A stretch of DNA of 64,000 nucleotides, from positions 453,990 through 517,989 of the forward strand of contig NZ_FTPB01000003.1 in the NCBI RefSeq assembly GCF_900155595.1. Direction: 5' to 3'. Position numbers and translations under genes: made by a program. Every line of letters begins with the position of its first letter. Position 1 is the first letter of the stretch. Of this stretch, positions 57,848-64,000 are shown one piece after another. The DNA is from Actinomyces mediterranea. Its GTDB lineage: Bacteria > Actinomycetota > Actinomycetes > Actinomycetales > Actinomycetaceae. The notes under the pieces were generated by a model. That model did no database searches. It was not told the origin of the DNA and saw nothing but the letters and a program-made list of their open reading frames with translations.

Positions 57848-57864
57848 TGCTTGAATTGACAATT
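57839..57864. promoter_or_regulatory. Inverted-repeat operator over the deoD promoter
   Basis: AATTGTCAA (57839-57847) and TTGACAATT (57856-57864) form perfect 9-bp arms with an 8-base spacer. The left arm covers the -35 box, so binding would repress. The SorC-family regulator encoded just upstream is the obvious ligand. Confidence 0.7.
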
Positions 57865-57918
57865 GTTCATCTGGCTTGTGCTTCGCGTCGTCGGATATGA
57901 GGGATGAGGAGCGGAGCG

Positions 57919-58866
57919 TCAGCGCGGCGATTCCTCGGCGAGCAGCGCGCGCGCCGCCCGGTTATCAGTAACGAGATGGGTGGCCAGACCCATCTTCAAT
58001 GCGGTGCTCAGGGCGGCCGTCTTGTGCTGGCCCCCTGCGACGAGGACGCGGATCGACCTCGACGCGAGTTCGTCGAGTGCGATCCCCGCTGTGCGCTCGT
58101 CGATATCCGGCACAGCGATGGCCCCCCGGGCTGTGAAGAAGCGTGAACACGCATCCCCCACGGATTCGGCGAGCAGTCGCTCGATATCGGATTCGCTGAG
58201 GTGGCCGAGATTGAGCAGCAGACTCTCGCGGGCCACGGAACCGACGGTGAAGATCACCATGTCGGTCCGCCTGCCCCGCTCGAGGATGTCGGCGATATGG
58301 GGATCGCGCTCCACGATCCTCAGGGTCCGCACATCCTGGAAGATGACGGGCAGGGGCAGGTAGCAGGCGCGGGCGTTGAAGGCCTCGCAAAAGGCCCGCA
58401 TGACCTCGAAGTCGTTCGTCGCCAGTTCCGAGTAGGAACTTCCGCCCTTGAGCTGGACGATCTCGACGTCGCGGCGCACCGTATGCGGCAGGTGGGTCGC
58501 CAGTGCCCTCATGGTGCGCCCCCAGGACACGCCGACGCTCATGCCGTCGCGCACCTGCGAAGTGACGAGGTCGGCGCCTGCGCGTCCCAATTCGTCGAGC
58601 AATTCCTGCTCGTTCGACACCATCATGTGAACGACTCGCGCCTCCGTGAGGCCGAAGCGCTCTTGAAGGCGATTGGCGAGTTCGGACGACGTCTCCCTCG
58701 GATCGTGGATCTCAACCGTGACATAACCGGCGTCCTTGCCCCGCTGGATGAGCTTGGCGACAGTCGGTCGGGACAGCCCCATCTCGGAGGCGACCTCGGT
58801 TTGACTCAGACCGCGTTCGAAGTACAGCTTGACGGCGGTGATCGCCTGTTCATCACGCTTGTCCAT
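57919..58866 (-). CDS. SorC-family regulator of nucleoside catabolism (DeoR of the Bacillus type)
   Basis: A 315-residue regulator: N-terminal helix-turn-helix (about 18-45; LSQTEVASEMGLSRPTVAKLI) and a SorC sugar-phosphate-binding domain (about 58-312). The Bacillus subtilis deoxynucleoside repressor is of this family and responds to deoxyribose 5-phosphate. Here the gene lies between deoA and deoD, which supports that role. The ATG at 58866 has GAGGA five bases upstream; a GTG directly before it is less likely. It is the second SorC regulator in the window, clearly different from the one at 20351. Confidence 0.88.
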   Translation of the reverse strand: MDKRDEQAITAVKLYFERGLSQTEVASEMGLSRPTVAKLIQRGKDAGYVTVEIHDPRETSSELANRLQERFGLTEARVVHMMVSNEQELLDELGRAGADLVTSQVRDGMSVGVSWGRTMRALATHLPHTVRRDVEIVQLKGGSSYSELATNDFEVMRAFCEAFNARACYLPLPVIFQDVRTLRIVERDPHIADILERGRRTDMVIFTVGSVARESLLLNLGHLSESDIERLLAESVGDACSRFFTARGAIAVPDIDERTAGIALDELASRSIRVLVAGGQHKTAALSTALKMGLATHLVTDNRAARALLAEESPR

Positions 58867-58928
58867 CACAGTCCTCTTCCATAAGAAAGATTGCTCTCCG
58901 CCGAGGGAGGAGCCCGCCGGTCACTCTA

Positions 58929-58942
58929 CGGCACCGGTGCCG
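58929..58942. promoter_or_regulatory. 14-bp perfect palindrome between deoA and the regulator
   Basis: CGGCACCGGTGCCG is a perfect palindrome 29 bases past the deoA stop and 62 bases before the regulator start. It could be a terminator stem or an operator. Confidence 0.4.
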
Positions 58943-58971
58943 AACGACGACGAGCCCCTCCGTCTATGAGA

Positions 58972-60255
58972 TCAGTCGACGCAGTCGAGGATGACAGTCG
59001 AGGAGGCGACGGGCCCATCTCCGATCACGATGCCACCATCGAGGGATTCCAGTGCTCGCGGGATGCGCCACTCGTCATCCGTGTGCAGGGTGAGCAGCGG
59101 CTGACCCTTGCGGACCGTTGCTCCGGGCTTGGCGTGGATCTCAATGCCCGCGCCCGCCTGCACCGGATCGTCTTTGACGGCGCGACCGGCCCCCAATCGC
59201 CACGAGGCGACGCCCACCGACAAAGCGTCGAGGGTCGTCAGGACGCCATCGGCCTCGGCGGTCACTGTGTGAGTAACCGCCGCTGTCGGAAGCCGGGCAT
59301 CCGGGTCGCCGCCCTGCTCGCGGATCATGGAGCGCCATGTGTCCATCGCACGTCCGTCCTTGAGCGCGGCCTCGACATCGGCGTCGGGCTGTCCCGCCAT
59401 TTCGAGCATCTTGCGCGCGAGGGCGACCGTCAATTCGACGACGTCGTCGGGTCCGCCCCCTGCGAGGACCTTGATCGACTCTTCGACTTCAAGGGCGTTT
59501 CCGACTGTCAATCCGAGCGGAGTCGACATGTCCGTGAGGAAGGCGATAGTCTTCACCCCGGCGTCCGCGCCGAGATCAACCATGGCGCGCGCCAGTTCAC
59601 GGGCAGTGTCTAGGTCCTTCATGAAGGCGCCGGATCCGACTTTGACGTCGAGGACGAGGGAGTCCGTGCCCTCGGCGATCTTCTTCGACATGATCGACGA
59701 TGCGATGAGGGGGATGCACTCGACGGTGGAGGTGATGTCCCGCAGCGCGTAGAGCTTCTTATCCGCAGGGGCCAGTCCCGCGCCCGCCGCACAGATGACG
59801 GCACCGCAGCCCTCGCGGAGCTGATGCATGATCTCGTCATTCGTCAGATTCGCCCGCCATCCGAGGATGGATTCGAGCTTGTCGAGGGTGCCGCCCGTGT
59901 GCCCGAGACCGCGGCCCGACAGCTGCGGGACGGCGACCCCGAAGGAGGCGACGAGGGGTGCGAGCGGCAGGGTGATCTTGTCACCCACTCCGCCGGTGGA
60001 GTGCTTGTCCGCGGTGAGGCGGCCGATGCCGGAGAAGTCCATGCGCTCGCCCGAGGCGATCATGGCGTTCGTCCACCGGGAGATCTCATCGCGATTCATG
60101 CCGCGCAGGAAGATCGCCATGGCGAGGGCGGCCATTTGTTCGTCGCCCATCGCGCCATTGGTGTAGGCGTTGATCGTCCACTTGATGGCATCGTCGGACA
60201 GCACTCCCCCGTCGCGCTTGGTCCGAATGACGTCGACTGCGTCGAAGATTTTCAT
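58972..60255 (-). CDS. deoA: Thymidine/pyrimidine-nucleoside phosphorylase
   Basis: Phosphorolyses thymidine, deoxyuridine or uridine. The 427 residues show DKHSTGGVGDKITLPLAP, SGRGLGHTGGTLDKLESI (the family signature), LVLDVKVGSGAF and the C-terminal pyrimidine-nucleoside phosphorylase domain with HAKPGATVRKGQPL. It starts one base after the cdd stop. Together with cdd it handles deoxycytidine. Length and motifs are typical of the bacterial PyNP/DeoA group. Confidence 0.96.
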   Translation of the reverse strand: MKIFDAVDVIRTKRDGGVLSDDAIKWTINAYTNGAMGDEQMAALAMAIFLRGMNRDEISRWTNAMIASGERMDFSGIGRLTADKHSTGGVGDKITLPLAPLVASFGVAVPQLSGRGLGHTGGTLDKLESILGWRANLTNDEIMHQLREGCGAVICAAGAGLAPADKKLYALRDITSTVECIPLIASSIMSKKIAEGTDSLVLDVKVGSGAFMKDLDTARELARAMVDLGADAGVKTIAFLTDMSTPLGLTVGNALEVEESIKVLAGGGPDDVVELTVALARKMLEMAGQPDADVEAALKDGRAMDTWRSMIREQGGDPDARLPTAAVTHTVTAEADGVLTTLDALSVGVASWRLGAGRAVKDDPVQAGAGIEIHAKPGATVRKGQPLLTLHTDDEWRIPRALESLDGGIVIGDGPVASSTVILDCVD

Positions 60256-60256
60256 G

Positions 60257-60712
60257 TCACTGTCCTTCCGGGGGCTCGTAAGCTCCCCGATCTGAAGATG
60301 GTGCGAGGGCTGTGGGGACCTCGCCGAGGTTGAGCGGCCCGAAGGCTCCGGGCAGGACGTCCCTCATGGCCATGACCCCGTGAGGCATCTTCACGAGGCA
60401 ATCGTCGCCGCCGTGCTCGTAAATCAGCTGACGGCATCTGCCGCAGGGGGCGACCGACTCGCGGTTGCCGTTCACGCAGGCGACGGCGATGAGTCTGCCG
60501 CCGCCCGATGCGATGAGGGCGGACACCATTGAGCATTCGGCGCACAGGCCGCATCCGTAGGACGCGTTCTCCACATTGCTCCCCGACACCGCGCGCCCAT
60601 CCGCCGTCAACCCGGCTGCTCCCACGGGGAATCCCGAGTAGGGGCAGTAGGCGCGGGTCATGGCGTCGATAGCGAGGGACGAGAGCTCCTCCCAATCGAT
60701 TGTCTGATCCAT
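60257..60712 (-). CDS. cdd: Cytidine deaminase
   Basis: Deaminates cytidine and deoxycytidine to uridine forms, feeding DeoA. The 151 residues include the zinc site: Cys and catalytic Glu in GLCAECSMVSAL and the PCGRCRQ pair; AYCPYSGFPVGAAG is the family N-terminal block. The ATG at 60712 starts MDQTIDWEE; the ribosome site is weak and the upstream permease stop is only eight bases away, so coupling to the permease is likely. The C-terminal tail of about 20 residues is Pro-rich. Confidence 0.94.
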   Translation of the reverse strand: MDQTIDWEELSSLAIDAMTRAYCPYSGFPVGAAGLTADGRAVSGSNVENASYGCGLCAECSMVSALIASGGGRLIAVACVNGNRESVAPCGRCRQLIYEHGGDDCLVKMPHGVMAMRDVLPGAFGPLNLGEVPTALAPSSDRGAYEPPEGQ

Positions 60713-60720
60713 GGCGACTA

Positions 60721-61995
60721 TCACTTCACGTAGGGGATGTTCTCGGCCGCAGGAGCCTTCGACTTGCCGACGAATCCGGCGACGGCGACGATCGTCACCG
60801 CGTAGGGGATCATCGACACGAGGTCGGAGGGGATCGCCGGTGCGATATTCGGCAGGAGCCGAGCCACAGCCTGGGCGAAGCCGAACATCACGGCTGCAGC
60901 GGTTGCACCGAGGGGGTGCCACTTGCCGAGGATCATCGCCGCGAGGGCGATGTAACCATTGCCCGCGGAGATGTTATCGGTGAAGGCCAGGCCCGATCCG
61001 ATGGTGAAGAATGCGCCTCCCAGGCCCGCCAGCGCCGATCCGAGGATCGTATTGCGGCTGCGCGTGCGGTTGACGTTGATGCCGACGGTGTCGGCTGCGC
61101 GCGGGTGCTCGCCGCATGCCCTCAGACGCAGTCCCCATCGCGAGCGATACAGGAAGATCGTCAACACGACGACGACCGCGTACATGGCGTAGACGAGGAT
61201 GGTCTGGTTGAAGAACACGGGGCCGATGATCGGGATCTCCGCGAGTCCGGGGATCTTGATCGGTGTGAGCGAGAACTTGTTCGTATTGAGAGAGGCAGGA
61301 TCGACCTTCATGAGGGTTCCGTAGAAGAAGGTCGTCAGCCCCAGGGCGAGGACATTGAGGACGACGCCGACGATGATCTGATCCACGCCATAACGAACCG
61401 AGAACAGTGCGAGCAGGCTCCCCAGCAATGCGCCCGCGATGGGGGCGACAATGAGCCCCGCATAAGGCGTATTGAAGAAGGAGGCCGCCATGACGCCCGC
61501 GAAGGCGCCGACGAGGAGGTCGCCCTCGATTGCGATATTGACGACGCCGACGTGCTCGGAGACGACACCTGACAAGGCTCCGAAAATGAGCGGCGTCGAG
61601 ATGGCGACAGTGGAGACGAGGGTCGAGGTGAGGGTGACGACGCCCGTGGATCCTGAGCCCGCGTAGAAGAGGAACGCGAGGACCGTGGAGATGCCCGCGA
61701 TCGCCATCATGATGATGTCGATGATCCGGTTGGGCGTCGAATTCTTGGCAGTCATCGCAATCGACCAGGCGGCCGCAATGGCGACGAGGATGAAGAGAAC
61801 CCACAGAACACCCGATCCTGCGAAGACGAGGTCGGGGATGGACATCGCCTGAGCCTTGTCATTGAGCCTCAGGGTGACATCGCCCTTCGCTGTCGCCGCG
61901 AAGAATGCGAGGAGAAGAGTGGCCAGGCCGTAGACGATCGGCATCTTCCATGATCGTTTACGCTGCACGTCATCGAGAGTGGAAACTGTACTCAT
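60721..61995 (-). CDS. Nucleoside ABC importer permease 2 (NupQ-like)
   Basis: A 424-residue permease of the branched-chain-amino-acid/ribose-type fold used by nucleoside importers (BmpA-NupOPQ class): GVVNIAIEGDLLVGAFAGVMAA and RACGEHPRAADTVGINVNR are the conserved blocks. About nine or ten membrane segments. The ATG overlaps the preceding permease stop (ATGA). With the other permease and ATPase upstream and cdd/deoA downstream, import of nucleosides is well supported. The substrate-binding lipoprotein would lie outside the window. Confidence 0.9.
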   Translation of the reverse strand: MSTVSTLDDVQRKRSWKMPIVYGLATLLLAFFAATAKGDVTLRLNDKAQAMSIPDLVFAGSGVLWVLFILVAIAAAWSIAMTAKNSTPNRIIDIIMMAIAGISTVLAFLFYAGSGSTGVVTLTSTLVSTVAISTPLIFGALSGVVSEHVGVVNIAIEGDLLVGAFAGVMAASFFNTPYAGLIVAPIAGALLGSLLALFSVRYGVDQIIVGVVLNVLALGLTTFFYGTLMKVDPASLNTNKFSLTPIKIPGLAEIPIIGPVFFNQTILVYAMYAVVVVLTIFLYRSRWGLRLRACGEHPRAADTVGINVNRTRSRNTILGSALAGLGGAFFTIGSGLAFTDNISAGNGYIALAAMILGKWHPLGATAAAVMFGFAQAVARLLPNIAPAIPSDLVSMIPYAVTIVAVAGFVGKSKAPAAENIPYVK

Positions 61996-63227
61996 CGTGC
62001 TGCTCCTTTCGACTCGTCGGCCGCTTCATCGCCGGACGCTGTGGTATGAGGCTCCGACACTGCCCCTGTGCCCGCCGCAGCGGGAGTGGTGCCGCCAATG
62101 GCGGCGAATTGTGCGCGCAGGGACTTCCCCGTCGGTTTGGGCAAGTGGAAGAGCCAGCGCACAAGTGCGGGTGCCGCGATGAGCAGGACGATGACGGACT
62201 GAAGGATGAGGATCATATCGATCGGCACGCCCTTCGATTGCATGATGTAGCCGCCCGCTTTGAAGGCTCCGAAGAGCAGGCCCGCGAAGAAGGTCCCCAG
62301 GGGCTTGTTCCGTCCCAGCAGCGCCACGGTGATGGCGTCGAAGCCGATCGATCCGGCGACGTTGCGCGAGACGTAGCCGATCGTTCCAAGCGCCTCATTG
62401 GCGCCCGCCAGGCCCATGAAACCGCCGGAGATGATCATGGTGAGGGCGGTGATCCTCGCGACGGAGATCCCCCCGGTGCGCGCCGCATCCGGGTTGGCGC
62501 CCACCGCTCGCACCTCGTATCCGAGAGTCGAGCGGTCGAGAAGCCACCAGTACACAAGGACCGCGAGAACGACCACAAGGATGCCCGCGTGGAGTTTGAA
62601 GGGTGCGGGGAGCAGGCGGATCAGTTCCGCCGTGTCTGCGACCTCGGGAGTCTGCGGCTGGTTTGATCCGGGGACCTGCCAGGACTTCTTCGTGAGGATG
62701 TATCCCAGTGCGAGGCCTGCGATCGAGTTGAGCATGATCGTGACGATCACTTCATTGGCTCCGGTCTTCGCCTTGAGGACGCCGGCGATTCCCGCGTAGA
62801 ACGCCCCGGCGAAGATCGCCGCGCTGATGGCGACGAGGGTGTGGATCACCGGGGGCATTTCGAGGGCGAATCCCACCCAGACGGCGGCGAGTGCGCCGAA
62901 GATGACCTGGCCCTGTCCGCCGATGTTGAACAGGCCTGCGCGGAATCCGAAGCCCAGTCCGAGTCCGCCAATGATGAGCGGGATCGCATAGAAGAAGGAG
63001 TCGGTGAGCGGCTTGATCTGGCGCTGGAAAGTCGTCGCCTCCGGATCGAAGATCGCTCCGCGGAACATGGCGTAGTAGGCATCGGTGATAGATGCGCCTG
63101 CCATGACGATGAGGATCGCTCCGAGTGCGAAGGCGATGAGGACTGCGAGGATCGAGACGAACCACGACGAACTCAGAGCCTGGCGAAGGACGATCATCGC
63201 TTTCGAGGGCTGTTTCTCGGTACTCAT
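61992..63227 (-). CDS. Nucleoside ABC importer permease 1 (NupP-like)
   Basis: A 411-residue partner permease: FRAGLFNIGGQGQVIFGALAAV, KAKTGANEVIVTIMLN and VRAVGANPDAARTGGISVAR match the NupP/YufP type. About ten membrane segments. The last 40 residues are hydrophilic and Ala/Thr-rich. Its ATG overlaps the ATPase stop by four bases. Substrate range (purine or pyrimidine nucleosides) is unknown. Confidence 0.9.
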   Translation of the reverse strand: MSTEKQPSKAMIVLRQALSSSWFVSILAVLIAFALGAILIVMAGASITDAYYAMFRGAIFDPEATTFQRQIKPLTDSFFYAIPLIIGGLGLGFGFRAGLFNIGGQGQVIFGALAAVWVGFALEMPPVIHTLVAISAAIFAGAFYAGIAGVLKAKTGANEVIVTIMLNSIAGLALGYILTKKSWQVPGSNQPQTPEVADTAELIRLLPAPFKLHAGILVVVLAVLVYWWLLDRSTLGYEVRAVGANPDAARTGGISVARITALTMIISGGFMGLAGANEALGTIGYVSRNVAGSIGFDAITVALLGRNKPLGTFFAGLLFGAFKAGGYIMQSKGVPIDMILILQSVIVLLIAAPALVRWLFHLPKPTGKSLRAQFAAIGGTTPAAAGTGAVSEPHTTASGDEAADESKGAAR

Positions 63228-64000
63228 CGTGTCACCTCCTTGGGTGTATCGGAATCGGGTGCGGTCGATTGCTGGGCCATGGCCTCCTCCATCGGGACGC
63301 CCGCCATCATGAGGCCGAGGACCTCGCGGGAGGTGTCCGCAGGGACGATTCCCATGATGCGTCCCCGGTACATGACGGCGATCCTGTCGGCGAGTGCAAC
63401 CACCTCGTCCAATTCGGAGGAGATGAGCAGTACCGGGGTCCCGTTGTCGCGCACGTCGACGATGCGCTTGTGAATGAATTCAATGGAGCCGACGTCGACG
63501 CCTCGGGTCGGCTGGTTGGCGACGAGGAGGCGGACATCGCGTGAGATCTCGCGGGCGACGACGACCTTTTGCTGGTTACCGCCCGACAGCGTCGAGATCG
63601 GATCGGAGATACGGGTGAGGCGAATGTCGTACTCGTCCCTCTTGTCGTTGGCGTTCTTGTCGATGACTCCGAGGCGGAGCATCGGGCCCGCGGAGAAGGG
63701 GGCCTGGTTGTACTGGTCGAGGATGAGGTTCTCCGCGATGGAGAAGGATGCGATGATGCCGTCGCGCGAGCGGTCCTCGGGGATGAATCCGACTCCCGCG
63801 TCGAGCGACTTGCGCGGATTCGAATGGGTGATGTCGGACCCCTCGAGGGTGATGGTGCCCGAGTCGGGGGTTTTCAGGCCGAGGATCACTTCGGCGAGTT
63901 CGGTCTGGCCATTGCCCTGGACGCCGGCGATGGCGACGACTTCGCCGCGCTCAACCGTCAATGTGATGTGATCGAGGAGGGGGGTGCCCGAGTCGGACAG
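63224..64000 (-). CDS. Nucleoside ABC importer ATP-binding protein (NupO-like), 5' end outside window
   Basis: The visible 259 codons are the second nucleotide-binding domain of a duplicated RbsA-like ATPase: Walker A-like GVQGNGQTELAE, signature LSGGNQQKVVVAREI, Walker B-like RLLVANQPTRGVD and the switch region ISSELDEV. The frame stays open to the window edge. The degenerate Walker A (GNGQTE in place of GxxGxGKST) is normal for the second half of this family. It is the first visible gene of the nucleoside uptake operon. Confidence 0.9.
   Translation of the reverse strand: MSDSGTPLLDHITLTVERGEVVAIAGVQGNGQTELAEVILGLKTPDSGTITLEGSDITHSNPRKSLDAGVGFIPEDRSRDGIIASFSIAENLILDQYNQAPFSAGPMLRLGVIDKNANDKRDEYDIRLTRISDPISTLSGGNQQKVVVAREISRDVRLLVANQPTRGVDVGSIEFIHKRIVDVRDNGTPVLLISSELDEVVALADRIAVMYRGRIMGIVPADTSREVLGLMMAGVPMEEAMAQQSTAPDSDTPKEVTR

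Noticed and set aside
57839-57864. Intrinsic terminator at the inverted repeat upstream of deoD
   Set aside because: The arms are AT-rich and cover a consensus -35 box, so an operator is the better reading.

Overview
The window reads as chromosomal DNA of a high-GC actinobacterium. Many starts are GTG, same-strand genes often overlap by 4 bases (ATGA/GTGA), and several products are typical of the group: a fused two-domain phosphofructokinase, DUF3017, DUF418, SorC regulators and a 704-residue NAD synthetase. Two arginine deiminases, phosphotransacetylase/acetate kinase, an oxygen-sensitive class I fumarase and nucleoside salvage suggest a host-associated, fermentative, facultatively anaerobic member of the Actinomycetaceae (Actinomyces/Schaalia-like). 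The assignment is inferred from gene content only. I saw no rRNA or tRNA gene, CRISPR array, prophage or insertion sequence.

Layout. 1-3423: arginine deiminase locus (arcB, cut by the window edge, and two arcA copies). 3472-5654: one-carbon genes folD and glyA. 5816-19362: cell-surface glycan region with a GT26 glycosyltransferase, two very large secreted paralogues carrying a fibrinogen-like GGGW domain, a polysaccharide flippase, two GT2 glycosyltransferases, a CDP-alcohol phosphotransferase and a nucleotidylyltransferase. 19457-20323: purU. 20351-28623: a seven-gene sugar or polyol catabolism operon (SorC regulator, two FGGY kinases, AraM-type dehydrogenase, HAD phosphatase, unassigned membrane protein, RpiB-type isomerase).

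28976-44881 is mostly central metabolism: mdh, ppk2, pfkA-pgi, icd, pta-ackA and nadE, with small membrane proteins and a DAACS symporter between them. 45347-46658 holds a AAA-type ATPase behind three palindromes spaced exactly 28 bp apart over a leaderless promoter. 46678-50049 holds a DUF418 membrane protein and fumarase. 50105-54454 is a five-gene ABC operon (DUF4418, DUF6273, two FtsX-like permeases, ATPase) preceded by an IdeR/DtxR-like iron box. 54706-64000 is a nucleoside uptake and salvage locus (ABC importer, cdd, deoA, SorC-type regulator, deoD, deoC, phosphosugar mutase).

The parts fit together as follows. Arginine gives ATP through ArcA/ArcB. Hexoses run through Pgi and Pfk to acetyl phosphate and acetate. 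Deoxynucleosides are imported and broken down by DeoA/DeoD, the mutase and DeoC to triose phosphate and acetaldehyde. The SorC-led operon probably feeds another, unidentified, sugar or polyol into pentose or triose phosphates. The strongest candidates for something undescribed are that operon, the 28-bp-phased operator array, the iron-box ABC operon and the tandem GGGW surface proteins with signs of gene conversion.
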